From Hetaerina americana (Eukaryota; Arthropoda; Insecta; Odonata; Calopterygidae): a stretch of 64,000 nt of DNA. The stretch's first letter is position 1, and every line of letters begins with the position of its first letter. The notes beneath the pieces are model-generated. The model was not told the origin of the DNA, made no database searches, and worked only from the letters and a program-made list of their open reading frames with translations. Shown here piece after piece: positions 47,746 to 60,260 of the stretch. The stretch is taken from assembly GCA_022747635.1 (NCBI GenBank), contig JAKTNV010000004.1, positions 17,608,969 through 17,672,968 on the forward strand, written 5' to 3'. Position numbers and translations under genes: made by a program.

Positions 47746-49094
47746 GTGGCAGTGTTCATGTAACTCCACTTGAATTGTTAATTTGTGTGAACATTTGACG
47801 CTAATTCAAACTTAATTTTTGACCAAACGATTGAGGAAGGACTTCCACGGAGATAAAAGTTCGACCGTGATGTTTGTGACGCTGAAGGGAAACGCGGGCG
47901 GTGATGAGAATTCGCACGGTCGTGCCGAAAACGTTGGTCGGTGTGGGTAGCCGTGGGGATGCCCGACTGTAGCGGCTTGCGTCGGCGGAAAGCGGAGTTC
48001 TGGCCCTGAGATTCCGCCGCCTTCAGTGCCACTAACCTCTTCTTTTCCTCATCGCTCCCATCTTCCTCGCTCTTTCCAAGTCCTTAGCCTCGAAGGAGTC
48101 AGTCACATGCTCGTTAAAAAGGGTTCGCTCGTAGACGAGTCGCGAGGGGTGGAGGAGTGGTGAGTTTAGAAGAGAGGAGGGGAAACGGAGGGAATGTGGG
48201 CGGGGAGGGAATCTTGGAGTGTTGGCTTGCCCTTGGCAGAAACGTTTCCGCGTCGGCAGATGTGCGTGGGGCGAGGGAGATGTATAGATAAAGTGCTGAT
48301 TCGAACAAGGTCGCTCTGCCGCCTCGACAGGCGGGGCCTATTCGAATACATCCGCGGTTGTTCTTTTTTATCGACACCGTCATTCCATCCAATGGAATCG
48401 TATTTTATACTTTAACTGTTTTGTTTTTGTTTTTTCTATGTTTGGTAATGCGGTGGGCTCGATGAGAGGAGCCTTTTCCGATATGATATGGGGAAACGAG
48501 CCAGTGCTTTGTCATCACATCTTTCGACCCTCCCCGATGTTTTCGTGCTCTTTCAACCCCTCCATGGCATATCGATGTCCACGGAATCTTTAGGAATTTT
48601 TTAACCGGGCTACATCGCCTTAGATTATCGTTTGTCATTTCCAGCAATGGATTTAATAAGAAAATTTATGTTCTTCGCACTAATACGTTCACCTGGGTTG
48701 GTTGAAATGTGATGAACCAAATTTGTATGTAAACGTGCGACGTCATTTTGGAATATCTAAAATAAAAATCAATCATTAAGATAGTTCGCAATTTGTGATT
48801 TTTGGAGGTAGAGTAGATAATTGGCATTCATTGGAAAATGTTTATTTCTGTTGTAAATACTTGGGTATTTTTGACATTTTTTCGGAGATTTTTATGTGCG
48901 GACATGCATATATTTCTTAATGAAGGTAATTGTAGGAATTCATTGATACACATGTAGCAGTTGTATCCACGTATGTGTAGCATTCCTCCAGTCTCTTTAG
49001 TTGCAATTAAAATGTTTCACAGTTGCCATAAGTTCTTGTTGTGTTTAGGTACGGTGTAAATGGTACCAAATTTGCATTCTATCAAAGAATTTAC
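47746..49094. other. No gene recognised
   Basis: Includes a GC-richer patch at about 47850-48360 with purine-rich runs and overlapping short frames. No family is recognised. Confidence 0.45.
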
Positions 49095-49285
49095 CGGCCC
49101 CTGGTGGTGACAAAGCAACGTCCTCGCCTGCCAAACCAGAGGTGGCGGGTTTGATTGCCGCCTAGTTGGATTTTTCTCCATCTATGGATTGGGTGTTCGT
49201 AATTTTCTTCTTTTATACTATTGTTAAAAAGTCCAATGTAAAGGCCGAAGTGCTGATTTCGATTTGTGAAATCAATAAAGAGTTA
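49095..49285 (+). repeat. SINE-3 copy (tRNA-derived)
   Basis: Head CCCTGGTGGTGACAAAGC, AACGTCCTCGCCTGCC, B-box-like GCGGGTTTGATTGCCGCCTA, then TTTTTCTCCATCTATGG and the tail AATGTAAAGGCCGAAGTGCT with an AATCAATAAA end. The order matches the copies at 41480-41695 and 63661-63845. Confidence 0.8.
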
Positions 49286-49481
49286 GCCTGTCGAAGCAAC
49301 GATTTAAATTTTTGCATTGTATAATTGCATTCTGGTGTATAAAAGATATTATAAATTTGAAATTTGTTATTTATTGCATTAGATATTTAAAATGCTAATT
49401 ATCTGAAAAATAATTTTCAGTATTTGAATTTCCTTCATTTTATTGATATGTGCCACATGATCGTAAAGCGAGCTAAAATAT

Positions 49482-49862
49482 GGTGGTAGTGCGATGGCTA
49501 TTGTACCGCCTTCCCATCTCGAAAGCCCGGGTTCTAACTTAGTGGTGTCCAGATTTTACAGTGGTATGTGGATAGTACAGTGGTATTACGATATATACAG
49601 TGGTATTACGATGTAACTTTATATGTACTTGGGGTGCTATGTGGAGAGCACTTGAATTGAGTACGCCGTTCGTCGGATGGGACATGGGACGTTAACCTGG
49701 GACCCTTGGGCCCTTTTCTTTAAGAGTAGGCTGATTCCGACGCCCGGGTTATCTCCCCGCTTCCTTCTGAACATGCTAACTCTACCAAAGTACCCACCTA
49801 TCTCTAATGGCAAAAATTACTCCTGCTGTCAGAACCTCCGCCCCTAATTATTTATACTACTA
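49482..49862 (+). repeat. SINE-2 copy with an internal tandem duplication
   Basis: A box GTGCGATGGCTATTGTACCG and B box CCCGGGTTCTAACTTAG, then TACTTGGGGTGCTATGTGGA, GAGTACGCCGTTCGTCGGAT, GGGACGTTAACCTG and AAGAGTAGGCTGATTCCGA, with a TACTACTATTAC end. It is longer than its relatives because TACAGTGGTATTACGAT is repeated in tandem around 49577-49613. Confidence 0.87.
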
Positions 49863-52800
49863 TTACTGAGCTAAAATCGTTCTGGATTACGGCTTTATCA
49901 GTCTAAAGTTCGACTCATTCAGTAATGGTTTTCAGATTTCTTCAACCTTAGTCTCGCACAAAGTACGAAACATAGAATTTACGGGATCAGAAGGTGCCCA
50001 TATTCTTCCCTTTGATTTTCTATCCAAAATAATAATCACTTGCTTTTGAAGACACTCAGTAAATTTATCATAGATTGCTACATAGGTGCTTGAAATTTAG
50101 GAATCCACTCTTTGTTCAAAATTTCCTGCAAAAAAAAACTGCAATTGTGTATACTTGTAGTTTTTATACTCTCATCTGGGACGATTGCCAGGGGCGAGTC
50201 GTCTGCGATACTGTGGGAGATTCCATGGAAAGTTTTATAAATTTGATCTCGTTTTGTGCATTTGTTACGCATAGTTTCTTTAAAGAATGAAGAAATTCTT
50301 GATTTTCCTAATCATAGATGAGCTGAGAAATAACATCGTCGATATCCTTAATCTTGGACTGAATGTGTTCAATGGAGTTTTATTATCGAATGAAAGGCTT
50401 GAGTTATATCTGAAGCATCAATGGCAAATGGTTTGCCCATGACAATGTATCCTAATACATAACTGATTTGGTAGTCATAAAAGTTTGTGGCAGGGATAAT
50501 CCATTACAAACAAACGAAAGAAGTCAATTTACCACTCGTGATGCCTACTAATTTCCGCGGAATGTGAGGCTGGTGGTTACAAGACGTTAATTATGCAGAT
50601 CAATCAAGGAAGAATATCCACCAAGGTGTGAATATAAATAGAACTTTATATGTACCCTGGACTTCATTTATGCATTTCCCTGATGAATTTGGACGGATAT
50701 GGGAGAGGAACGAGAAGGATAGTGAAATGTATTCCCTTCTTGAAATGTTGGATCGATTTCTATAAACTAAATAGACCAAAAATCAACTGAAAATACGTTT
50801 GAGTTGTTAAACTAGAATAATTAATATTAATATCTACCTTTCTGTTTGGATGATTGACAATTTTGGAAATTATAGCTAACAATATAAGCGAATTACGAGT
50901 ATTATCGCGTCCTTTTGATAAGAGATGTGAGAAAAAGTTATGACTATTACTTGTTTAAAATTGGGTCTGCTGTGTTAAGCTCTGAAGGTACTATTTGTCG
51001 CCCTGAAGTATTAGCCACCAGTAAGACGTATCCATTTTCTAATATGTATTAAGGAGGGAAGATGTGTAGAAAAATATCCGCCGATACTGTATCTTGTGTG
51101 GCTTTCACTGCTACGAGAGCAAATGCAGTGTCGATGACGAAGACACTGAACGAAGTGTCCAAGCGAAAACAGTAACCGATTTTCGAGTACTCATCATTTG
51201 AAATTTGAGCCTGAATTAAATTTGTACTGGGTTGGAGTGGAGACAGTTTCTTTGGGGCATGCAGAGTTTACAATATCTCCAGTATGTAGGTAGGTCCACC
51301 CCTCGACATTGCGCAACGCGTAGTATCATTGCCCCGGCACATCCGCAACCCCACTTGCCATTTCGCGTGGCTGGTTGCATCGTTCCCCTACCGCCTATGC
51401 GTTCGCGTCATTGCTCTTTTCTCTTCGTTTCCTTCTCTCTTCGTTATCATCCATTACGATAGTTTCCTCTCATTATACTTTGTGAAAATTTTTCACTCTA
51501 CCCCTTCAGATGAATGTAATGAAAACCACTCGCTACGCTGACGTTGACTTTTAATTTAGTGTTCTGCTTTATCATTTCCCCATAATTGGTGTCGAATATT
51601 TGTTCTTCTGTTTAGTTCCTGGGTTTCCGACTCCAAATTTGCCGATTCTCTGCAGAGAGCTCGCAGATAAAAAGCTCAGTAGTTGCTCTCATGGTGCAGT
51701 TTCAACCTTACCAACGTTGAAAGTTATCTCATTCGCGCTGTCACCTTTTATCTCGCTCGATCAACAGGTCCAATTCCAACAGGCTTCTCGTGGTGCATTT
51801 CCCATCGCGAGTTCTGGAGTGGTGCCTAATGTGTCGCCTCGTCGAATATGGGAGTCATACCAATGATTCTCCAAGGATGGTTATGTCCTTACCGCTCGAA
51901 CCCTAAACTACGCGAGGGAGTATTTCCGTTAACTGACGCCTGTTACGCTATCGCTACGGTAATTGTTGGTTTACACGTTAATTTATCGTATCCAGATCCT
52001 GTAATGACCATAAAAATATTTTACTTGCAACCTTAATTGAACTTTTGGACAAGTAAGTCTATGACTGAGACCACTACATCTCTATCCCTTTATTTTTACT
52101 TCTGCAATTATCTGGTTTAGTGTTTCTGATGGACCCTGTTCTTCTGCCACTCTTAGAACTTCATTGGCTATCTCCTTAGTCTCGTTCTTAATGCACCTTC
52201 AGTTTGTCTGCTCTCAGATGCATCATCCGGAAATTAAGAGAGCCCGTCTATTTTTGCCCCGCTATTTGTTTTTCTTTTCTTACGTGGATAACTATGAAGG
52301 AAATATCAACTGGGAGGATATCATACGCTGGAAATCGGATACAGAATACTACACTTATTGTCCGACGTACGACGAATATCATGCTCATAACTTTCGAAGG
52401 GGAGTTCCTAGCAAGAAGTCCGGCATTGTTTAAACTTTTTAAAGGCCTGCATATGTGTTTAATTTAGTCCGTATTATGAAATACAATTCATACGGCCTGC
52501 AGTGCTTATTATTTACGGAAAGTAGTAAGATAGATGGCCTTGAACGCTCCTTACACGCAACCTTGGATTTCAGATGAATGCAAAAAGTGATACGGAGATT
52601 AAAACTAATAATCTCGTGAGATTTCGACATAACGGGTGATATGTGTTCACAACGTGACATATGTTTGACGGGTGTTAGGAAAGAGCCGTCGCCGTTCCAG
52701 AAAACGACTGTATTTTGTGGATAGAAAGAATTTGACCCTGTTGTTATCATACGTAGAAATGCCATCATTTTATTTTCACATGCTTTTTCTCATGTGTTTC

Positions 52801-53060
52801 ATTTTCGGCTTTCCGAAACTAATTATAAAATATCAATAGAAAGGTAATGATGTTACTTCTCATTCTCTCATTGTCCGATAATTGTACTGATTTTCGGTCA
52901 TGGTGGAAAGTAAAAGTAATGAGTGGAAAGTAAATAGTACATATTGATTAGTGTATTCATCTGGAGAAAATATTTTACTTCTTTACGTAAGAAAAACCTA
53001 GAAGTGTGTTCATTTTAAATTTTAACTTAATTAGCAGAGAAAATTACTCGAAGATTCGAA
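49863..53060. other. 3.2 kb without recognised genes
   Basis: AT-rich DNA; the longest frame (109 codons, minus, 52439-52768) has no recognisable domain. Confidence 0.45.
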
Positions 53061-53064
53061 TTGA

Positions 53065-53140
53065 TACGAGTACGACTCGTTTTAAGGCTCGTAAAAATTA
53101 ACGATTTTGCGGCGGAGCTGATGATATCATCAAAGTTCAT
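53065..53140 (-). repeat. Degenerate relative of the palindrome cores
   Basis: The minus strand has TTGATGATATCATCAGC and then CCTTAAAACGAGTCGTAC. The latter matches CGCTGAAACGAGTCGTAC of the left arm at 2102-2118, including the GTC cleavage triplet, although GAAAC has become AAAAC. The palindromic arms are no longer visible. Confidence 0.35.
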
Positions 53141-54959
53141 GATTAACAAATTAAAGAATTGTAATTAATTAATGCGCATAAAAATTAGAACTTAAAACTC
53201 ATCAAATGTTAATTATATGTCTAGCTAATTAATGCCGGATTTAGGATTATAAACCTTGAAGGATAATATACTTCCTTTATTGCTTGCATTACTTATTAAT
53301 TGAATATATTTGACAGGTAAATTTCATTGTTGGAATAAGGTCGGGGGAAGGACATCTACTTTCGAAGCACTGCTTTATGAGTTTACAGAATATCAAAGAA
53401 TAAGATGATAATACAGTAAAATATTCATGTGTCTTGATTAATGTGAAAAAACTATTTGTTGTAAATGTATTAAAACTTTGTCTCAAATATCGGCTTAGTA
53501 TATGCATTACGCCTTAATGTACAGCGTAACATTCACCCCGCCACACTTAAGTTGATTCCCAAAGGATACCGTATAATGTATTTAATGAGATATCTCATTC
53601 CCACATTCATTCCCTCGTTCATACAAATAATTTCGTTTTGTGTGATAGTTACCACGGTACTCGAAAAAACCGATCAAATGAAACATGCTCGCGTTTTGAA
53701 ATGAGGTTATAACTGGAAACTGTTTATATACATCAAATTAACGAATACTGTGCACAGATTTATTTCCTCCCCATTCCTGGGATACTTTATATTAATGAGT
53801 AAGGATAATTAATATCATTGCTAATTTATTTGTCTTCTTGCCGATATGTTGAGTATCGGGCTTCGGTATATTTTTAGCGCTTCGGGAGAGTAGGGTTAGA
53901 CGATATACTATATATTCAAATAACTTATCTGGTCTATTTGATTTGAAAAAAATATTATTTAAATGTAAACCCGTTTCTAACAATTTTGAAAGATTAAAAC
54001 ATCCATTAGTCGTGTTAAAATAGTAGTTTCTCTATGAGTCAAGTTTTCGATGCTACATTACTTCTGAAACAAAGACATATCCTCTTGGTGCCCAATTGGG
54101 AAAAAGCTCAGCGTGGTAAAAAGAGGAACTACGGATTTTTCACATTTTTATTTTCTAGTTTGTCATTTTAGTATAACCCGTCATATTATGGTAGATGCAT
54201 TAACAAAAGCATTTTTGGTGATTGTATGATCGAAATCGGTTAATATTTTACCCCTGCCTCCCCCAATTCTTATATTACGTTGACTTTCATGAGGTACGTA
54301 GTTACTCTTTGATTTTTAGATCTCCATTAATTACCGATACTCAAGACGACAATTCCAGACTAGGAGTGAACGTTAATACATTAGAACGTTAAATCAAAAT
54401 ATGCTTGTTTGTGACGCGATTAAATGTTAATCGTCCGGAGAAAGTGTCGCACTTCTTCAGTTAGCAGAATCCGAATCGAAAACATTGCCCTCCGACCCCA
54501 CGGTCCTCGTAGTTACGGCGCCGTTGTCACCGCCACGGTTGATTCCATCCTCTCCGAAACCCATGGCAGTGTTCACCTTGCCACTCTCCACTCATCCCGT
54601 TGGCAATAATTTGGCAGTCTTCCATCTCAGCCGTCGTGCTGGGCCCGACTCTTCCGGACGACTTCTGTTTTTGAAACCCGCATCGCCCTTCTTCACCCAC
54701 CACCGCATTCCCCCACCCCGTTCCCGGCTGTCATCTGCCGCCTATTTGCGAGACCACCCTTCCCTCGCATCTCTCCTTCTTGCTTCTCTCTCATGGCATA
54801 GTTTGGGTAGTCTTCCTTCTCCCCCTCTTCCTGGCTATTATCCAGCGTGGCAGAAGATGTCGGAAGCGATTATCCGACGCATTTAAAGAGTTGTGTGAGG
54901 TGGATTCTCTCTTTCTCACCCTAATACCCTTTTCCCCCGATCCAAAATAACAGTTATAC

Positions 54960-54962
<3 letters not shown>
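53141..54962. other. No gene recognised
   Basis: AT-rich to about 54400, with a LINE-A tail-like segment (CACCCCGCCACACTTAAG) at about 53533-53580. Then a pyrimidine-rich patch at about 54480-54940 with a 133-codon low-complexity frame that I do not call a gene. Confidence 0.45.

Positions 54963-55010
<48 letters not shown>
54963..55010. repeat. TA dinucleotide microsatellite
   Basis: Pure TA alternation ending in CACACACC, 24 bases before a SINE-1 copy. Confidence 0.97.
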
Positions 55011-55017
<7 letters not shown>

Positions 55018-55033
55018 CTACAGCTCCACCCCA

Positions 55034-55202
55034 GCTCAAGTGATTTTTCGGGTACCAGGTCTTCCAGGGAAACCATAACCGGCACAGGGAAAGGAACTGG
55101 CCCCCCTACCCTGATGTGTGAATTTTCACACGCCGTATAGGGCTTAGTACTGGGTGATCTCTACCATTACCTACTTAACCGACCTTCGGATTGATTACTG
55201 CG
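55034..55202 (+). repeat. SINE-1 copy, 3' part, embedded between TA tracts
   Basis: Contains GGTACCAGGTCTTCCAGGGA, GGCACAGGGAAAGGAACTGG, CCTGATGTGTGAATTTTCAC, GGGCTTAGTACTGGGTGATC and CCGACCTTCGGATTGATTAC, colinear with 39371-39645. Its 3' end runs straight into a TA microsatellite. Confidence 0.88.
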
Positions 55203-55209
55203 TTTATGG

Positions 55210-55281
<72 letters not shown>

Positions 55282-55381
55282 CACATATATATATATATAT
55301 ATATCTTTATATGCACATGTATACATGCAAATATGTGTGTGTGTATATATATGCATATATATGTATTTGTGTGTGTATATA

Positions 55382-55472
<91 letters not shown>
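55210..55472. repeat. Composite TA / GT / TA / AC microsatellite
   Basis: Long TA tracts (about 55210-55304 and 55385-55463) separated by TGTGTGTG/TATA mixtures and closed by ACACACAC. All long Tyr-Ile frames here are repeat translations. Confidence 0.97.
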
Positions 55473-57570
55473 GCGGGCGCTAACCAACCCCCAAATAGTT
55501 TTATGGCGTTTGGTTGTCGCCGCTGTCTTCCAGAAGTGTAAACAATGTTGGCGTTTTATTTTCGTATCATCCTCCTCGACGCTTCGCGGCCGTCAGGGAT
55601 CCGTTCCGTATCCGGGACTTTCTATCTCTCTCAATGGAATCATCCAAAGCGTGGTGGGAGTCGAATCCTCATGGAATTTGGTCAGCCTCCCTGTTTCAAC
55701 TGTTCCACGGATATTTTGAGTTGCTGCAGCAATCTCCGAGTCCATTTTGAGAGATTAACAGGTGCGAGATATCTGATGACACTTTTCAATCGTGTACCTA
55801 ATTCTTCTTGTTGAACGTTTTTTAAAAATTGGCTTGGTATGCGGAGGTGGAATTAGACCGTATCCGCAAACTATTATTGTGCGTTCCTATGGGTCTATGC
55901 AAATATTCATGATGAAAGCAGTTCGAATTTCACCTACGATATAACCTCCTTCGTCTTCGCATATTTTTTGCCGTCTGTCATATAAAATCCAAACTTTTTC
56001 TTTTCCTCCATCCTGCCCTCACACAAAACATTTTGACTTTCTAACTACCTTCACCGATTGACTAACATTGAAAATATTATTTGTCTTCAACATATCTCTG
56101 CGTTGCAAATCAGTACCATCCTCTATATTCATTTTTTTAACTTCTTCGCATCTTCGTCTGCTACTTTCTACTGTATCCCTCTCTTCTAATACTTCTCTTT
56201 CAATCCATTTCATTCTTTTCCGTATCCATATCTCGGCAACTACGCTAATCCTATTTCCTCAAAGCCAAGTTCTTGAATTAGATGCATATAAAAATTCCCG
56301 CTGTCCAGAACGTATCGAGTCAATGAGAGCTCACGTCGTTCTGCGTTACACCTCCAGGTGCTCCTATTTCCTACCTCTAGGCGCACAAAATGTTTTGATT
56401 GGTCGTTTAATAATTAATGAAGAAACAAGATGAATCGATGAAGCACAGTTGAAGAAAATGGTATAAATAGCGATGCAATTACTGAGTTAATTCTTAATTT
56501 GATGAGATATTTCCAGGAAAACCTTGTTAATCGCAACTAATCTCTGGTTTTAAGCTTCTGAAATATGTTTCGATCAATCAAAATCCCTGACGTCATGATC
56601 AAAACACGTCCTGTGATAAGAATCCTGGATCCTCTTTACTGTGCAATAATTCACGCCTCGACTCTTTCAGAATCCTTACCTACGTTCTGCTCTCGTCCTT
56701 ATACATAGTCAAAGAAACCCCTGCGCTCCGGTGGAAGCATTTTGTCGTAGATCGAAACGAAAAAGCATCGCGCGTTTTCAAAATGTGACCTACTGACCTC
56801 GTTATTTCCTTTTGCGATTGATCGCGTCGTAACCGAATGACCTGGTAGCCCTTAATTCGCCTACTAATACTGCGGTTTTTTTTCGGATCCCTGTGACTCC
56901 GTCGCATTCCAGTTAGACGGCGACACTTTTACCCCCCCCCCCTCCATTACTGCATTCTCTTCTACTTTTTCCTTGCTTCTTGTTTACGCGCACTCAAGCA
57001 GAAAGTTGTTTGAGCAAAGGTACTGAATATTCCCTTTTGAAAAAGTGGTCTTTTAATGTGTCAATATTGTCATTCGAGTGTATTTGTTTCTTTGTTGTCT
57101 GCGAAAGATTAATGAATTGGCCTTCGCAGTTTTTATTGGCAGGATAAAATAGTTTTTTTTGTCGAAACGCTTGAATTAATTATTTCGACCCTTGCTATTT
57201 GAGCACACCAAGTCATGCCGTACCGTAGTGATTGCGGTATTCCTGTGCTAGTTTCTATTTGAATTCCATTTGAATATTTTTCTTTGAGAGTTATATTTGA
57301 AAAAAAATATTTTTTGCGTACAAAATGTTATTAATTTCATTTGCTGTAGATATTTTCCTGGCTTAATTTTTCTCCTTTAAGTTTCCCCATTTCACTAGTC
57401 TCTCGTGCTGTGTGGTAATAATGACTGTAATAGCGGTGTTTATTTATGGCGCAGGAATGTTTATCTGGTCGTAATGCAGAAGCTATTGAATGCATAAAAT
57501 ACGATTATCGCTCTCTTTTAGGAGTGAGAAATATTGGGATGCAATAGGCCTGTCTATACATATAAAAGTT
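55473..57570. other. 2.1 kb without recognised genes
   Basis: Mixed DNA; frames up to 128 codons start inside the TA repeat or lack any domain. A poly-C run lies near 56933-56942. Confidence 0.45.
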
Positions 57571-57572
57571 AC

Positions 57573-57658
<86 letters not shown>

Positions 57659-57662
57659 GTAT
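57571..57662. repeat. AC/TA compound microsatellite
   Basis: ACACACACACACAC followed by a long TA run and ATTTATATATATG. Confidence 0.96.
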
Positions 57663-57750
57663 AAACCATTAAAAATTGGTATCTGTGTGTGTATATATAT
57701 GTATACACACACGTATAGATGTAGATTGTTATCTGTTACACAGATGTATT

Positions 57751-57812
57751 AGAAACACAAAGAAAGGACACCCACGTCAAAACTACATACGTGTCTTTTC
57801 TTTGTGTTTTAA
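57751..57812. repeat. Short palindrome
   Basis: AAACACAAAGAAAGGACACC on the left pairs with GTGTCTTTTCTTTGTGTTTT on the right, with an approximately 15-base centre. It lies upstream of the larger palindrome at 57891-58055 and shares the GGACAC word with it. Confidence 0.7.
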
Positions 57813-57890
57813 AAATCAACACCTGTGTTTATATGTATCAATGATATAGAGGCACTCACGAGAGGAATATAGCGGCACAATAGATCACAA

Positions 57891-58055
57891 AATAAAACAG
57901 ATCACACGTAAAAGGCGTAAAAGGACACTCACATTGTAGATTGTTTGAGCTTTCGGCTTTCTCCGAGGTCTTCTTCAGGTCAGTCTTACTTGAAGAAGGC
58001 CGAAAGCTCAAAAAATCTACAATGTGAGTGTCCTTTAAGTGGTATCTGTTTTATT
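57891..58055. mobile_element. PLE-like palindrome with CTGAAGA...GAAA core, hairpin lost from one arm
   Basis: Arms AATAAAACAGAT ... GGACACTCACATTGTAGATT and their reverse complement up to ATCTGTTTTATT. The left arm read on minus gives CCTGAAGAAGACCTCGGAGA then AAGCCGAAAGCTC; the right arm on plus gives ACTTGAAGAAGGCCGAAAGC then TC, lacking ACCTCGGAGAAA. CTGAAGA and GAAA fit the hammerhead consensus (variable seventh position), with AGCT as a possible 2-bp stem III. The GAAGAAG...GCCGAAAGC word is of a kind I associate with PLE ends in other animals; that association is from memory. Confidence 0.55.
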
Positions 58056-58065
58056 ATATATATAA

Positions 58066-58106
<41 letters not shown>
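58056..58106. repeat. TA microsatellite
   Basis: Irregular TA tract following the palindrome. Confidence 0.9.
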
Positions 58107-58110
<4 letters not shown>

Positions 58111-58251
58111 CAGAGGTATATACATACACACATACACAAAAATATGCATTTATATACATATATATGTATAAATATATAATTAATTTATACTTAATAATCT
58201 ATGGATCGCTGCTTGACTGTACCTCTGGTCGAGGGTTGCGTCAAATTCACG

Positions 58252-58760
58252 ATGCCTCTTTCCATGAAGCAATGACATGCGATAAAATTTTCTGTTAAAC
58301 TCGGGAAATCGGGTTCGGAGACCATGAACATGGTTATGGATGCTAATGGAGATGGAAAAATGTCCCAGGTGATGGTTTTCTGGTTGTACTGGATGTTCTG
58401 GGAGGGTAACGAGGAGGTTGACGATGAAGAATTCGCTGGACCTCCATCAACAATACAGTGTGATAAAAATGTGCAAAAAATGATACATATGCTCAATTCT
58501 GATTGACCTCCCAGTGGAAATACTATATGTTAGGAGTGTACTATATTCAGAAAACCACCGTGCATTGCATTTTTACAGATGATTTAGCCATGAGAAATGT
58601 GTGCCAAGATGGTCCACAAGGTGCTGTCGGAAGACTGCTTATGTAACAATCTTACCTTAAACCTCTTGGACCACTGTGAAAGTGACTCGAGTGTTTTGCA
58701 ATAGGTGGTTGCTGGTGACGATACATGGGCCTTTGAGTACGACACAAGGGTGCTGTTTTT
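58252..58760 (+). pseudogene. Mariner-E: N-terminal half of a mariner transposase, decayed
   Basis: From ATG 58252: MPLSMKQ, a stop, then IKFSVKLGKSGSETMNMVMD, GDGKMSQVMVFWLYWMFWEG, NEEVDDEEFAGPPSTIQCDK and VQKMIHML. This is the helix-turn-helix region of mariner transposase, with DDEEFAGPPST corresponding to the DDERSGRPST linker. Further on, in other frames, come AMRNVCAKMVHKVLSEDC and VVAGDDTWAFEYD, the first catalytic block (GDETWV...YD). The second and third catalytic blocks were not found, and no terminal repeats were identified. It is a different lineage from Mariner-A, -C and -D. Confidence 0.8.
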
Positions 58761-59759
58761 AAGAGTTTAAGTAATATGTACTTTGATCTGCGAAAAAGTA
58801 TTCTTCCTATTTATTCTACTTTTTTGGGACAGACATGTATTACCCATCTATAGTATGCCGCCTTATATTTCATTATAATTTCATGCTCATGATACCTTGC
58901 CCAGCCTTTGGCTCGCGGTTGATAATTATAAACCAAAACTCTGCAGTAGATGACCATGATTTAATGTTTAAACTAATATACAATATTGTATTTGACATTT
59001 CCTGGGTGATATTGAGATTTTTCTGGTTCTTTACGTTGTGTTCTCAAACATCATGATCCTCAAGTTGTAGTCTGACCTTTGAGATGTCAATGATTTTCGT
59101 AATTTATATTAATTAATTGATGTAAGATAGGTAAGTCTCAGATGACATCTACATGAAGTTTTTTTTTACGTTGTGACTTATTCTTCTCATGAGAACATTT
59201 TACAAATTGAACTAAATCAATATTATTTTTAATTCTACGAATCATAATGAACACGTTAACTCTAATCGATTGTTGCATAGCATTATTTAGTTACTTAATA
59301 TAAAAACAAACGAGGTCACGATATTGAGGATCTATTCCCACCTGAGTGCCCTTAGCTCTAATTAATTAGTAATATTTTTCCTTATAACTGTTTGTAATAC
59401 AATGCGTAGTATATTGGGTAAATTGTTTTCCTACGTGAAGCTGATCGTTGAAGCCTTGCTTTAGAAAGAATATCCTTATTCGTGGATCGGTCAGTTTTTA
59501 CATGTTACTCGGACATACCTGTAAGGCGGTGGTTTAGGAAGAAAATTATCGAAAAACTGACAAACAATATACAAGCACGGATAAGGAATATGCTGCAATA
59601 AAGTTTTCAGTTACTGCCCTGTTCCTCTGGTTCGATGCCCATTTTTCATTCACATTTCCGAAGGTCGCAGAATCTTCATGCGTCGGAAGGAACAACAATA
59701 AAAAAGGCAGTAAAAATGCATGGTAAACATGAGAACAATCAAATCATTTCGTCAAGATC
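58761..59759. other. No feature recognised
   Basis: AT-rich DNA without recognisable genes. Confidence 0.45.
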
Positions 59760-60260
59760 TCTTCCACAAGATATATTCTCCTCCGTTTTTCCCTCGCTTC
59801 ATCCCATCGGTTTCCCTTTCGTATATTTTTCCTTTTCTCTCCGTCTCTCTCCTTCCCCCCTACCCACTTTCCTGCTCCCTCCTCCTGTTCCTGGCACCCC
59901 GGCACCCTCCACCTAACCCTCCCCCCCTTCCCAACATCCCACGTCCTTGGCCTCGTTAAATATCCCTCTCCTCTCCTTCGGCCACCCACCCTCCCCTCCT
60001 ATTATTCCCGCCGCCATCTTGCTCGTCGTGCCCCATTCTCTTTTCCTTTCTCTCTCCGTCACTCTCTTATCCTCTTACTCCTTCTTATTCCAAGATTTTT
60101 TTTTGTCCTCCTCCCCTCAAAGGCCCCATATTTCCCTGCACCACTTAACCCCTCCATTCTCCCGTTCCCTTAACCCTCTCTTTCCTTTTTATGCGCCCCG
60201 TGTCCTCAATCCCGATTCCCTTTTTCTTATCACACACCATCCTGCCATTTTTCTTTCGAA
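59760..60260. other. Pyrimidine-rich block
   Basis: Plus strand dominated by C and T with TCTCTCC, CCCTCC and TTCCC runs. Open frames of 79-111 codons in several phases are low-complexity and shift phase freely, so I do not call a gene. Confidence 0.6.

Noticed and set aside
55154..55541. Frames of 106-116 codons on both strands
   Set aside because: They translate TA dinucleotides (Tyr-Ile repeats) and are not genes. The same holds at 9173-9585, 22985-23409, 54791-55039 and 57490-57752.
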